From contig NZ_JARGES010000056.1 in NCBI RefSeq assembly GCF_029210365.1, positions 124,001 to 188,000 on the forward strand: a DNA stretch of 64,000 bases, given 5' to 3'. Positions 1-9,127 of the stretch are shown here, in pieces. Source of the stretch: Mesorhizobium sp. YIM 152430. Its GTDB lineage: Bacteria; Pseudomonadota; Alphaproteobacteria; Rhizobiales; Rhizobiaceae. Position 1 is the stretch's first letter; every line of letters begins with the position of its first letter. The notes under the pieces are model-generated. The model searched no databases and was not told where the DNA came from. It was given only the letters and a program-made list of their open reading frames with translations. The position numbers were made by a program, and so were the translations under genes.

Positions 1-1164
1 GAGGAAGCGGCCCATGCGCTGGCGAAAGTCTTCAAGGACAATCTGCGCACCTTCACGCTGATCACCAACACGCTCGCCAAGGACAAGGAAATCTCGGACC
101 GCTGGCGCGGTTTCGAAGACATCGCCGACTCGCGCCATCTGGCGAACCGCGTCGAGCGCGAGGTCGTCGACGCGCTTGCCTCGGCCGTTCGCGAAGCCTA
201 TCCGCGCCTCTCGCACCGCTACTATGCGATGAAGGCCAGGTGGCTCGGCATGGACCAGATGAACCACTGGGACCGCAACGCGCCCCTGCCCGAGACGCCG
301 AAGGCGGTCATTTCATGGGAGGACGCGCGCCGTACGATCCTTTCGGCCTATGAGGGCTTCGATCCGCAGATGGCCGAGATCGCCGGCCGCTTCTTCGATC
401 GCAACTGGATCGACGCGGCGGTGCGCCCCGGCAAGTCCCCCGGCGCCTTCGCGCATCCGACCGTGCCGTCGGTGCATCCCTATGTGATGATGAACTACAT
501 GGGCAAGCCGCGCGACGTGATGACGCTCGCGCACGAGCTCGGCCACGGCGTCCACCAGGTGCTCGCCGCCGACCAGGGCGCCCTGATGGCCTCGACCCCG
601 CTGACGCTGGCCGAGACGGCTTCCGTCTTCGGCGAGATGCTGACCTTCCGCTCCCTCCTCGACCGCACCACTGACAAGGCCGAGCGCAAGGCGATGCTGG
701 CGCAGAAGGTCGAGGACATGATCAATACGGTCGTGCGCCAGATCGCCTTCTACGAATTCGAGCGCAAGGTTCATACGGAGCGCAGGAACGGCGAACTGAC
801 GCCCGACCAGCTCGGCCGGTTCTGGCTCGAAGTCCAGGCCGAAAGCCTCGGGCCGGCCATCCGTGTCCGCGAGGGCTACGAGACCTTCTGGGCCTACGTC
901 CCCCACTTCATCCACTCGCCCTTCTACGTCTACGCCTATGCGTTCGGCGACTGCCTGGTGAACTCGCTCTACGGCGTCTACCAGTCGGCCGCGCCCGGCT
1001 TCCAGGAAAAATACTTCGCGCTTTTGAAGGCCGGCGGCACCAAGCACCACGCCGAACTCCTCGCCCCCTTCGGCCTCGACGCGACCGACCCGGATTTCTG
1101 GAAGAAGGGTCTCGCCGTCATCGAAGGTCTGATCGACGAACTGGAAGCGCTGGACCGGGGCTGA
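1..1164 (+). CDS. M3 family oligoendopeptidase, C-terminal part (5' end outside window)
   Basis: The reading frame is open from base 1, so only the last 387 residues are visible; full members of this family are around 600 residues. The zinc signature HELGH lies at 532-546 within the context LAHELGHGVHQ. The third zinc ligand region follows about 25 residues later (LAETASVFGEML). Both are typical of thimet/oligoendopeptidase F-type M3 metallopeptidases, which are cytoplasmic and cleave short peptides. The tail (HSPFYVYAYAFGDCLVNSLY) is also characteristic. It is convergent with the outer-membrane barrel gene, with palindromic repeats between them. The family assignment is secure; the exact subfamily (PepF) is inferred. 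Confidence 0.93.
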   Translation, partial: EEAAHALAKVFKDNLRTFTLITNTLAKDKEISDRWRGFEDIADSRHLANRVEREVVDALASAVREAYPRLSHRYYAMKARWLGMDQMNHWDRNAPLPETPKAVISWEDARRTILSAYEGFDPQMAEIAGRFFDRNWIDAAVRPGKSPGAFAHPTVPSVHPYVMMNYMGKPRDVMTLAHELGHGVHQVLAADQGALMASTPLTLAETASVFGEMLTFRSLLDRTTDKAERKAMLAQKVEDMINTVVRQIAFYEFERKVHTERRNGELTPDQLGRFWLEVQAESLGPAIRVREGYETFWAYVPHFIHSPFYVYAYAFGDCLVNSLYGVYQSAAPGFQEKYFALLKAGGTKHHAELLAPFGLDATDPDFWKKGLAVIEGLIDELEALDRG

Positions 1165-1183
1165 AGCCGGATTCCCTGAAGAA

Positions 1184-1329
1184 GACCCCCACCCTTCATC
1201 CCTCCCCACAAGGGGGAGGGAGGGCATCACCGTCCCGCGCAATCTTTCAAACCGGGTGCCGCATTGATCGTCGGGCAGAACGCTGACGGCATCCCTCCCC
1301 CTTGTGGGGAGGGATGAAGGGTGGGGGTC
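1184..1329. repeat. Pair of inverted copies of a GC-rich palindromic intergenic repeat
   Basis: Copy 1 (1184-1227) and copy 2 (1289-1329) are near-identical and in opposite orientation, each about 40 bp. Each contains an internal palindrome (CCCTCCCC, short spacer, GGGGAGGG type). Together they could form a long hairpin. The same element recurs at 10662, 23621, 23724 and 24105-24243. It sits between two convergent genes and may also act as a transcription stop. Confidence 0.85.
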
Positions 1330-1360
1330 AATTCAGAAAAAAGCGGCCGTCCCGCTCCCG

Positions 1361-3055
1361 CTACCTTTGCGCCCGAACCCCCACGAACACGCTTGCCGTA
1401 TCGCTCTCGCGCCCGGCATCGCTGCTCGTCACCGTCTCGTAGCGCGCCCGGCCGGTCAGCCCCAGATAGCGGTTGAGCCACCAGGTCAGCGCCACCTGCC
1501 CGCTCCAGGTCATGTCGTAGGCCGACGAATTGGCATAGTCGCGATAGTCGAGGCCGATCCCGGCCGTGCCGGTCAGGTTCGCACGCAATTCGCGCGTCAG
1601 CGAAAGATTGCCGGCATAAAGCAGCGACCCGCTCGCGCCGGGCACCGTGGTTCCCTCAACGCTCGTCAGCGCGTTCAGGTCCACGGTCGTGCCGCGCAGC
1701 GGCGACCAGGCGAGATTGCCGCCGATCTCCAGCCCGGAAACGGCGTCGAGCGCATCGTCGTCGGGATTTTCGGACAGCCAGCCCGCATAGACTTCCCCCC
1801 GCCATTTTTCGGCGATGTCGATGCCGATGCCGCCGCGCAGCGCCAGCCGGTCAGCCGAGCGCGCAAAGCCCGCCGCATCGATCTCGTTGTCGTAGACGCG
1901 CCGGCCGATCTCGACTTCCACGAACGGGATCAGCGCCGGTGAAACCTCGTAGCCGCTGCGCAATCGGAGGCTCGCCAGCGTCGAATTGCGATCTTCCTGA
2001 CTGAAGGTCGTGCCGTCCGACAATCGCGCGTCGGAAAACATGTCGCGGGTGACGTTTGCCGCCAGGCCGAGCCTCAGCCGCGCCACCTCGCGCCCGATGC
2101 CGAGTTCGCCGGCGAGCGTCTGGCGGTCCGGCCGAGATGCGGCGCTGGCGAGCGAAACCGGCGAGGACGCGGATTCGGGCCGGTGCAGATAGCTCAGCGC
2201 CGCACGCCCCTCATAGCCGCCCGCAAAGTCGAGCCGCAATTCGCCGTCGAGGCCGGCTTCCGTATCGCGGATTTCCGCGCCTGAAAGATCGCGCCGCACG
2301 ATGCCGAAGCCGTTCAGCCGCGCCTCGTGCCGCGACCAGTCGGAGCGCAGGTCGAACCGCGCGATGGTCTCGGAAAAGACGGCGCTTTCGCCATCCGCAC
2401 CGCCATTCGCATTCGACGTTGCGCCGATGCCCTGCTCGATCGATGGAAAAAGCTCGAAGGTGCCGACACGAAGGCCGATGGACGCATAGGGGTTGTCGTC
2501 GGGCAGGCGGCGCGCGGTCTCGATGGAATTGATCCGCGAGGCGTCGCTGCCCACGCGCAGATTGCGTTCGAGGTCGAGCGCATCGACGGCGGCAAGCGGG
2601 ACTGTTGCCGTGACCGTGTCGTCGAGCGCTCCTTCGGCATCCACACGCAACGCAGTGCCATCCGGCTCGTTCTCCCGCCCGGCCGGTCCTGCGCGCCGTT
2701 GCCGCTCGGATATCTCGATCGGCGGCGTGCCGGCGAACGGGTCCGGCGTGGCTTCTGCGACGGGTCTGTCGGTGCGGCGGCGTTGGCCTGCCAGCGGCTC
2801 GCCTTCGCTGAGCGCGCCGTCGCTGAATGGGCGATACGCCTCCTGCGCGCGCGCCGATTCGTCGTCGAGCACGCTGCGCTCAGCAAGCGGCCGTCCTAAA
2901 AGAAGGTCGCGCGCGGGGTCCTCGCGCAGGTCGCCGCGCAACGGCAATTGCGACTGCTGGGCAAGCACCTGATGGCTGGCAAAAAGCGCACCGGCGGCGC
3001 CGGCGAGCGCGAACGCGGCGGCAAGCCTGCGAAGCCGGAAACTCGTGTCTGCCAT
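1361..3055 (-). CDS. Outer membrane beta-barrel protein (BBP2_2/putative porin-2 type)
   Basis: The 564-residue protein starts with a signal peptide (about residues 1-32, ending around VLAQQ). A polar, probably disordered stretch of roughly 150 residues follows. The C-terminal 370 residues show alternating amphipathic strands, such as LAGELGIGREVARLRLGLA and RVYDNEIDAAGF, and the protein ends in FVGVRAQR. This pattern matches the alphaproteobacterial outer-membrane barrels annotated as putative beta-barrel porin 2, often linked with envelope polysaccharide export, but no specific substrate can be read from the sequence. It is divergent from kdsD across a 135 bp gap. The barrel call is confident; function is unknown. 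Confidence 0.75.
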   Translation of the reverse strand: MADTSFRLRRLAAAFALAGAAGALFASHQVLAQQSQLPLRGDLREDPARDLLLGRPLAERSVLDDESARAQEAYRPFSDGALSEGEPLAGQRRRTDRPVAEATPDPFAGTPPIEISERQRRAGPAGRENEPDGTALRVDAEGALDDTVTATVPLAAVDALDLERNLRVGSDASRINSIETARRLPDDNPYASIGLRVGTFELFPSIEQGIGATSNANGGADGESAVFSETIARFDLRSDWSRHEARLNGFGIVRRDLSGAEIRDTEAGLDGELRLDFAGGYEGRAALSYLHRPESASSPVSLASAASRPDRQTLAGELGIGREVARLRLGLAANVTRDMFSDARLSDGTTFSQEDRNSTLASLRLRSGYEVSPALIPFVEVEIGRRVYDNEIDAAGFARSADRLALRGGIGIDIAEKWRGEVYAGWLSENPDDDALDAVSGLEIGGNLAWSPLRGTTVDLNALTSVEGTTVPGASGSLLYAGNLSLTRELRANLTGTAGIGLDYRDYANSSAYDMTWSGQVALTWWLNRYLGLTGRARYETVTSSDAGRESDTASVFVGVRAQR

Positions 3056-3109
3056 CGGGCCGCGCCGCTTTCAGGTGAGGAAAATCATGCTTACGAAACC
3101 GTAAAGCGG

Positions 3110-3130
3110 CTTGGTTAACCAAGTGTTGAA
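3110..3130. promoter_or_regulatory. Perfect 14-bp palindrome with overlapping CtrA-like site
   Basis: CTTGGTTAACCAAG at 3110-3123 is a perfect palindrome in the gap between the divergent barrel gene and kdsD. The overlapping TTAA-N7-TTGA (3115-3129) resembles the alphaproteobacterial CtrA box TTAA-N7-TTAA with one mismatch. Its role is inferred only from position and symmetry. Confidence 0.3.
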
Positions 3131-3190
3131 ATCGCCCGCGCCCGCCGCGGCGAATGGACATGGGACCAAAGGAGCGCTAATCGCATCTTC

Positions 3191-4189
3191 ATGCTGCGCC
3201 AGAAAACGAACTCCGCTCCCGATCGCGACCAGATCGTCCAGTCGGCCACCCGCACGCTGGCGACCGAGGCCGCCGGCCTTGCAAGTCTGACCGAATCCTT
3301 CGCGAACGGTCTTGCCGACCCCTTCGCCGCGGCCGTCGGAACGCTGGCCGGGATTACCGGAAGGGTCATCGTGACGGGCGTCGGCAAGAGCGGCCATATC
3401 GGCTCCAAGATCGCCGCCACCCTCGCCTCGACCGGGACGCCCGCCTTCTTCGTCCATCCGGCCGAGGCCAATCACGGCGATCTCGGCATGATTGCCGAGG
3501 ACGACGCGATCCTCGCCATTTCCTGGTCGGGCGAAACGGCTGAGCTTGGCGGCATCATCGCCTATGCGCGCCGCTTCTCGATCCCGCTGATCGCCATCAC
3601 CTCCGGCACCCAATCGGCCCTCGCCCGCGAAGCGACCGTCGTGCTGGCCTTGCCGAAGGTCGCCGAAGCCTGCCCGCACGGCCTTGCGCCGACGACATCG
3701 ACCTTGATGCAGCTCGTCATGGGCGACGCGCTCGCCGTGGCGCTGCTCGAGGCGCGCGGCTTCACGCCGGATCATTTCAAGACATTCCATCCGGGCGGCA
3801 AGCTCGGTGCCAGCCTGACCCATGTGCGCGATCTGATGCATTCGGGCGACGAGGTGCCGACGGTTCCGCTCGGCACGGCCATGACCGATGCGGTCCATGT
3901 CCTGTCGAAGAAGCGTTTCGGCTGCGTCTGCGTGGTCGACGGTGGGGGCAGGCTCGCCGGCATCGTCACCGACGGCGATCTCGCCCGCAACCTTCACCGC
4001 AACCTCGCCGCCCTTTCCGTCGATGACGTCATGACCCGCACCCCGAAGTCGGTTCCGCCGGACATGCTGGCCGCAACCGCGACCGGCATCATCAACGAAA
4101 AGGGGATTTCCGCCCTGGTCGTGTGCGAGAACGACCGTCCGGTCGGCATCGTCCACTTCCACGACCTGTTGCGCGTCGGCGCGGCGTAG
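3191..4189 (+). CDS. kdsD: D-arabinose-5-phosphate isomerase (KpsF/GutQ family)
   Basis: This enzyme interconverts ribulose-5-phosphate and arabinose-5-phosphate, the first step of KDO synthesis for lipopolysaccharide. The 332 residues comprise a SIS sugar-isomerase domain (about residues 40-175, with GVGKSGHIGSKIA and SWSGET) and two C-terminal CBS domains (about 205-325; MTDAVHVLSKKRFGC and MTRTPKSVPPD). Length and domain order are standard. The ATG used has no good ribosome site directly before it: the AAGGAG at about 3168 is 17 nt away, so the start may be slightly misplaced. It converges stop-to-stop with the downstream SGNH-like gene. No other KDO gene is adjacent. Confidence 0.93.
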   Translation: MLRQKTNSAPDRDQIVQSATRTLATEAAGLASLTESFANGLADPFAAAVGTLAGITGRVIVTGVGKSGHIGSKIAATLASTGTPAFFVHPAEANHGDLGMIAEDDAILAISWSGETAELGGIIAYARRFSIPLIAITSGTQSALAREATVVLALPKVAEACPHGLAPTTSTLMQLVMGDALAVALLEARGFTPDHFKTFHPGGKLGASLTHVRDLMHSGDEVPTVPLGTAMTDAVHVLSKKRFGCVCVVDGGGRLAGIVTDGDLARNLHRNLAALSVDDVMTRTPKSVPPDMLAATATGIINEKGISALVVCENDRPVGIVHFHDLLRVGAA

Positions 4190-5434
4190 CTACCGCCGTA
4201 ACGCCCCGGTGATCCCGGCATCGAACGGCTCGGGCGCGGCGCGCTCGCGCATGAAATTGTCGGCCCGTCCGGGCGGCACGCCGCCCTCGTCCTCTTCCGC
4301 CTCCACCCTAGGGACAGGCGTCATCGCACGCACCGGACGCACGATGTTGCGGCCGAGCAACTCACCCCCGCCGCTCGGCGCGCCGAACAGCGCGACGGGC
4401 TGCGTCCGGTCGATCCGCGGCGCCTCGCGCGGCGCGTCGAGGAAGCCCGCCGGCAGGTCGGGGCCGTAGAAGACGAGTTCCGGCGCGGGTATGGAGCCCA
4501 GCGCCTGTTGCAGCGGCTTTTCGACGAAAAACGCGATCTTGCGCTTGCCGGCCCGCGTGACGTTGATGCCGTCATCGGCGCGAAGCTGGGTCGGCTGGCC
4601 GTTCATGTCGGGACCGCTGGCGACGAAGGCGCCGTTCTCGTCGACGAAGCCGTCCCACACATCGACGAACTGCCCCCCGGCAGCCTCCGCGACCTTGCGA
4701 TAGATGTCGTTGAAAGCCAGCATGTCGGCCGACATGGTGGACGGACGGAACGGGATCATGCCGACCCAGACCAGCGGAATGTCCTTCGCCGTGACGACTT
4801 CGGCAATCAGCGCCGCCCGGCGCTCATATTCCTTCAGCCAGGCATCGCTGCGCGCCGCTTCGGATTTTCCCGCGACCGACATTGCCTGCCGGTCGTTCGA
4901 GCCGAGCATCACGATGACGATGGCAGGCTCGATTTCTTCCAGCATCGCGGCGAGCGAGCCGGGCCAGTCGTAATAATCGTCGCGCACGAGGCCGGACGAC
5001 CCGTTCGGGCGGGCGACGATCTCCACCGAGGCGTCCGCCTCGAAGGCCGCCTCAAGGCCCTCGGCCAGTCCGCCGGCGACGAAATCTCCGACCACCAGCA
5101 CCTTGCGCGCGTCGTCCGCCTTGGCGACGGCGGCTGCGGTCGCCGTCGCCTCGCGCGGGCCTGCCGCACGCTGCCTTCGCTGCGCCTGGCCGCCCCCTTG
5201 CTGCTGGCGGCGCGGTTGGGCGCGCTCGCCTCGCGGCTGGCGCTGCGGCGCCTCATGGACCTGTGGCGGCGGCTGGTTGCGCTGGAAGAGGAAACGCAGG
5301 AGCCCCCCGCCCTGTTGCTGCTGCTGAGCGGCGGCAGGCGAAACGGCGAAAGGCGCGCCTTGCGGCACGCCTCCGAAAGCCAGGATCATCGCCAGACAGA
5401 AAAACGTCGCGTTGCGCAGACCTCGCGATGCCAA
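4190..5434 (-). CDS. DUF459-type SGNH-fold protein, probably catalytically inactive
   Basis: The 414-residue exported protein has a signal peptide (about residues 1-36). A Gln/Arg/Pro-rich linker (about 37-95) precedes an SGNH-hydrolase-like domain of the DUF459 kind. Block III is intact (VMLGSNDRQ). Block I reads VLVVGDFVAGGLAEGL, so the expected catalytic Ser of GDS is Phe. The final block reads DGINVTRAG, so the usual DxxH histidine is Asn. With both residues missing, hydrolase activity is unlikely and a binding or structural envelope role is more plausible. The start is TTG at 5434, with GGAG seven bases upstream. It abuts the convergent kdsD stop. Confidence 0.8.
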   Translation of the reverse strand: MASRGLRNATFFCLAMILAFGGVPQGAPFAVSPAAAQQQQQGGGLLRFLFQRNQPPPQVHEAPQRQPRGERAQPRRQQQGGGQAQRRQRAAGPREATATAAAVAKADDARKVLVVGDFVAGGLAEGLEAAFEADASVEIVARPNGSSGLVRDDYYDWPGSLAAMLEEIEPAIVIVMLGSNDRQAMSVAGKSEAARSDAWLKEYERRAALIAEVVTAKDIPLVWVGMIPFRPSTMSADMLAFNDIYRKVAEAAGGQFVDVWDGFVDENGAFVASGPDMNGQPTQLRADDGINVTRAGKRKIAFFVEKPLQQALGSIPAPELVFYGPDLPAGFLDAPREAPRIDRTQPVALFGAPSGGGELLGRNIVRPVRAMTPVPRVEAEEDEGGVPPGRADNFMRERAAPEPFDAGITGALRR

Positions 5435-5448
5435 ATCGTGCTCCGTTC

Positions 5449-6696
5449 CTACTGCCCCCGAATGCGGGACAGGACTTCCTTCGAGGGGTGACCGTCGGCG
5501 CTCATTCCCATGCGCGACTGGAAGGCCTTGATCGCCTCGCGCGATGCGGGACCAATCCTGCCGTCAATATTGCCGTCATAATAGCCGCGGGTCAAAAGGT
5601 GCCGCTGCAATTCCTGCGTCTCGTCAAAGGAAAGCCGCGTGAACGGCCGGTTCCAGTCGCGCGCGAGTTGCGGCTGTCCGGCGATCTGGTCGGCAAGAAG
5701 ACCCACCGCAAGCGCATATCGATCGGAATTGTTGTAGCGCTTGAGCATGTTGAAATTATGCAGCACGAGAAAGGCTGGTCCGTCGCGCCCTTCCAGAACC
5801 TTCAGTTCGGCGGTGTCGCCGGGGCGCGGATAGGCTTGGCCGTTGGCACGCACGACCCCGATCGACTGCCATTGCGACAGGCTCATCGTGCCGGCCGGGA
5901 ACTTGCGGCCCTCGGGCAGACGCACCTCGTAGCCCCAGGCGTGACCTGGACTCCAACCATTGCGGCGCAGGAGATTGGCGGCCGATCCGAGCGCATCGGG
6001 GATCGAGTTCCATATGTCGCGCCGGCCGTTGCCGTCCATGTCGACCGCCCATTCCTGATAGCTGGTCGGGATGAATTGGGTATGCCCCATAGCACCCGCC
6101 CAGGAGCCGGTAAGGTTGGCGACGTCGATGTCGCCGTTCTGGACGATCTTGAGGGCGGCGATCAATTGCTGGCTGCCGAAACGCTGGCGGCGCTGGTCGG
6201 CATAGGCGAGCGTCGACAGCGAGCGCACGATGTTGCGCACGATGGACGGGTTGTTCAAAGCTTCGCCATAGCGCGATTCGATCGACCAGATGGCCAGCAC
6301 GATATGGCGGTCGACGCCGAACCGCTGCTCGATCTGGTCGAGAAGGCGGCTATGACGCGACGCCATTTGACGGCCAACGGCGATCGACTGGTCGTTGATC
6401 TGGTTGTCGAAATACTGCCAGACGGGGGCATTGAATTCGGGTTGGTTGCTGGCGAGCCGCAACACGTCGGGATCGGGCGCGGTCACGCCCTGGAACGCAC
6501 GGTCGAATGTCGCGTTGGATATGCCGTTCTGCTGGGCGACCGAACGGAACTGCGCCACCCACCGCTGGAACCCCGCATCGGCCTGCGCCGGCTGGGGGAT
6601 GACGGAAAGGCCGATCGTCATGCCCGTCACGGCCAGAACCGCACCCAACGATTTCGCACCGGCGGCAAGCGATCCCACGAATGTCTTCAAGCTCAT
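5449..6696 (-). CDS. Lytic murein transglycosylase (MltB-like) with peptidoglycan-binding domain
   Basis: This periplasmic enzyme cleaves the glycan strands of peptidoglycan to form 1,6-anhydro-muropeptides. After a signal peptide (residues about 1-39, ending at PQPAQA) comes the SLT/MltB catalytic domain. Its active-site Glu lies in LAIWSIESRYGEALNN, and downstream features include the MGHTQFIPTSY signature. A C-terminal peptidoglycan-binding domain 1 occupies about the last 60 residues (LLTRGYYDGNIDGRIGPASR). The ATG at 6696 was chosen because AAGGAGG stands five bases upstream; the frame extends 23 codons further without support. It is divergent from galU and only 14 bp upstream of the DUF459 gene, so the two may be co-transcribed. 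Confidence 0.93.
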   Translation of the reverse strand: MSLKTFVGSLAAGAKSLGAVLAVTGMTIGLSVIPQPAQADAGFQRWVAQFRSVAQQNGISNATFDRAFQGVTAPDPDVLRLASNQPEFNAPVWQYFDNQINDQSIAVGRQMASRHSRLLDQIEQRFGVDRHIVLAIWSIESRYGEALNNPSIVRNIVRSLSTLAYADQRRQRFGSQQLIAALKIVQNGDIDVANLTGSWAGAMGHTQFIPTSYQEWAVDMDGNGRRDIWNSIPDALGSAANLLRRNGWSPGHAWGYEVRLPEGRKFPAGTMSLSQWQSIGVVRANGQAYPRPGDTAELKVLEGRDGPAFLVLHNFNMLKRYNNSDRYALAVGLLADQIAGQPQLARDWNRPFTRLSFDETQELQRHLLTRGYYDGNIDGRIGPASREAIKAFQSRMGMSADGHPSKEVLSRIRGQ

Positions 6697-6834
6697 AATG
6701 CCTCCTTGATTCAGGATTTGAAGCGATTCTGCACCGATCCGGTTAGGAAAGCGTTTACCATGCACTCCGACCCGAGCCCCGATTCAACCTTTCCGTGCGG
6801 CAAATCGACCGCCTTCGTTCAAGACAGACCAACA

Positions 6835-6850
6835 TTGACATGAAAATGTC
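6835..6850. promoter_or_regulatory. Inverted repeat overlapping a TTGACA box before galU
   Basis: TTGACA at 6835-6840 overlaps the perfect inverted repeat GACAT-GAAA-ATGTC (6837-6850), about 65 bases upstream of the chosen galU start, in the gap with the divergent transglycosylase gene. No convincing -10 box follows. Promoter or operator function is inferred. Confidence 0.28.
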
Positions 6851-6914
6851 CGCGACGGAACGTACGCCGCCGCGCCGATCACGAAATCGCGATCACCTGA
6901 GAAACCTCGAGACC

Positions 6915-7796
6915 ATGGACCGCCAGATGAAGAAAGTCAGAAAGGCCGTATTCCCCGTTGCAGGGCTTGGAACCCGCTTCCTGCCCGCCACGAAGACGGT
7001 GCCCAAGGAAATGCTGACCGTCGTCGACCGCCCGGTGATCCAGTATGTCGTCGACGAGGCGCGCGAGGCGGGGATCGAGCACTTCATCTTCGTGACGGGC
7101 CGCAACAAGGGCAATATCGAGGATTATTTCGACCTCCAGTTCGAACTGAACGAGACGCTCGCGCAGCGCGGCAAGACAGCGCAGATCGAGCTGTTGCAGT
7201 CGATGCAGCCGGCCGCCGGCACCACCAGCTTCACCCGCCAGCAGGAGCCGCTCGGCCTCGGCCACGCGGTCTGGTGCGCGCGCGATCTCGTCGGCGACGA
7301 GCCTTTCGCGCTGCTGTTGCCGGACATGATCATGCGCTCCAACATAAGCTGTATGCGCGGCATGGTCGAACTCTACGAGGAAACCGGCTCGAACGTCATC
7401 GCGGTCGCCGAATGCGATCCGGCCGAAACGCACAAATACGGGATCGTCGGCGCGGGCGAAAAGGCCGGCGCCGGCTTCGAGATCACCGGCATGGTCGAAA
7501 AACCCAAGCCGGCGGACGCGCCGTCCAACCTCTACATCAACGGCCGCTACATCCTTCAGCCGGAAATCTTTGGCCTTCTCGCCACGCAGGCGCGCGGCGC
7601 CGGCAATGAGATTCAGTTGACCGACGCCATGCTGCGGCTCGGCGACACCCAGAGGCTCTTCGGCTACCACTATCGCGGCGAAACCTATGATTGCGGCTCG
7701 CCGGAAGGCTTCGTCGAGGCGAACCTCGCCTTCGCGCTCGGCCGCGCCGATCTGCGCCCGCAGATCGAGACGATCGTCAGGCGCCTCGCAGGCTAG
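6915..7796 (+). CDS. galU: UTP--glucose-1-phosphate uridylyltransferase
   Basis: This enzyme makes UDP-glucose from UTP and glucose-1-phosphate for envelope polysaccharides. The nucleotidyltransferase signature [17 protein letters not shown] is followed by [12 protein letters not shown]. Further family motifs are [19 protein letters not shown] and VEKPKP. The ATG at 6915 gives 293 residues, the normal length; ATG 6927 (MKKVRKAV) is an equally credible start. The frame continues upstream to 6795 but that extension is Arg-rich and unlike the family. It is divergent from the transglycosylase gene and followed by the DAO-type oxidoreductase. Confidence 0.95.
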   Translation: MDRQMKKVRKAVFPVAGLGTRFLPATKTVPKEMLTVVDRPVIQYVVDEAREAGIEHFIFVTGRNKGNIEDYFDLQFELNETLAQRGKTAQIELLQSMQPAAGTTSFTRQQEPLGLGHAVWCARDLVGDEPFALLLPDMIMRSNISCMRGMVELYEETGSNVIAVAECDPAETHKYGIVGAGEKAGAGFEITGMVEKPKPADAPSNLYINGRYILQPEIFGLLATQARGAGNEIQLTDAMLRLGDTQRLFGYHYRGETYDCGSPEGFVEANLAFALGRADLRPQIETIVRRLAG

Positions 7797-7853
7797 GAAC
7801 CAAGGCGATGCAGCCCCGTTGAGAAGCGCAAAATCAACGGGGCGACAGGTTCC

Positions 7854-9065
7854 ATGCGCAAGCTCGATCTTCGGACCGGCAGGCCGGTCTGGATGGCCTA
7901 CCGCGCGCCATCCGTGCCCGCCGGCCGGCTTTCCCGCGACATCACCACGCAAATCCTCATCGTCGGCATGGGCATTTCCGGGGCGATGATGGCCGAGGAG
8001 TTGACCGGCGAAGGGCACGACGTCGTCATGATCGACCGACGCGGTCCCCTGCTCGGCTCGACCCCCGCCACCACCGCCCTCGTCCAGTACGAGATCGACA
8101 CGCCGCTCTCCCGGCTCAAGCTCAAGATCGGCCGCACCGACGCCGAACGCGCCTGGCGCCGCTCGCGCCTCGCGGTCATGAACTTGAAGGCTCATATCGA
8201 GGCGCTGAACATCGCCTGCGACCTCGTCCCGCGCCCCACCCTCTATCTCGCCGGCAACGAGTTGTCCGGCCGCGCGCTTCAGGCCGAGGCCGAGGCGCGC
8301 CGCGAGGCCGGCCTCCTGTCGCGATACCTGACCGCAAAGCCGCTGCGCGAAGAATTCGGCATCGACCGCGACGGCGCGATCCTGTCGCACGACAATCTGG
8401 CGCTCGATCCGCGCAAGCTGACGGCCGGCCTTCTCGGCATCGCCCGCAGCCGCGGCGCGCGCCTCTACAAAAGCGTCGAGGCGACGACCTTCGAGCATTC
8501 AGGCAACGGCGTTCAGGTCGCCACCGCCGAAGGCCCCGTCATCTCCGCTTCCCATGTCGTGCTGTGCACCGGCTACGAACTCCTGCCCTTCGTGCCGGCC
8601 GACAATCATCAGGTGATTTCCACTTGGGCCATCGCCACCGGCCCGCAAAAGCGGAACTTGTGGCCGCAGCAAGCCTTCATCTGGGAAGCCTCCGACCCCT
8701 ATCTCTACATGCGCGCGACGAAGGACGGGCGCGTCGTGTGCGGCGGCGAGGACGAGGATTTCCAGGACGAAGCGCGGCGCGACGCGCTGATTCCCGAAAA
8801 GACGGCCGCCATCCGCTCCAAACTGAAGAAGCTGATGCCCGGCCTCGACACCACGCCGCAATTCGCCTGGGCCGGCGCGTTCGGCTCCACCTCGACCGGC
8901 CTGCCGGTCATCGGCGCCGTGCCGGGAAAGCCGCGCATCCATGCCGTCATGGGCTATGGCGGCAACGGCATCACCTATTCGCGTATTGCCAGCGAAATCG
9001 TGTCGGCTGCGATTGTCGGCCGCAGCGACGGCGATGCGGATCTGTTCGATTTTCCCCGCCCCTGA
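7854..9065 (+). CDS. FAD-dependent oxidoreductase, DAO (D-amino acid/glycine oxidase) superfamily
   Basis: The 403-residue protein has an N-terminal FAD-binding Rossmann motif ([17 protein letters not shown], about residues 38-54), preceded by a short extension ([14 protein letters not shown]). It ends with the DAO-type C-terminal segment ([20 protein letters not shown]). These features indicate a soluble flavoenzyme oxidising an amine or amino acid, but the substrate cannot be identified. It lies 57 bp after galU and 62 bp before the SPFH gene, all on the same strand. The neighbours suggest no pathway. The ATG at 7854 has a weak purine-rich site upstream (GACAGG). Confidence 0.8.
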   Translation: MRKLDLRTGRPVWMAYRAPSVPAGRLSRDITTQILIVGMGISGAMMAEELTGEGHDVVMIDRRGPLLGSTPATTALVQYEIDTPLSRLKLKIGRTDAERAWRRSRLAVMNLKAHIEALNIACDLVPRPTLYLAGNELSGRALQAEAEARREAGLLSRYLTAKPLREEFGIDRDGAILSHDNLALDPRKLTAGLLGIARSRGARLYKSVEATTFEHSGNGVQVATAEGPVISASHVVLCTGYELLPFVPADNHQVISTWAIATGPQKRNLWPQQAFIWEASDPYLYMRATKDGRVVCGGEDEDFQDEARRDALIPEKTAAIRSKLKKLMPGLDTTPQFAWAGAFGSTSTGLPVIGAVPGKPRIHAVMGYGGNGITYSRIASEIVSAAIVGRSDGDADLFDFPRP

Positions 9066-9127
9066 TTTGCTTCGCGACCCCACGCCCCCTAAGTTCTCTC
9101 CATAGGCAACGAGTTCGAGGAGCAGTC

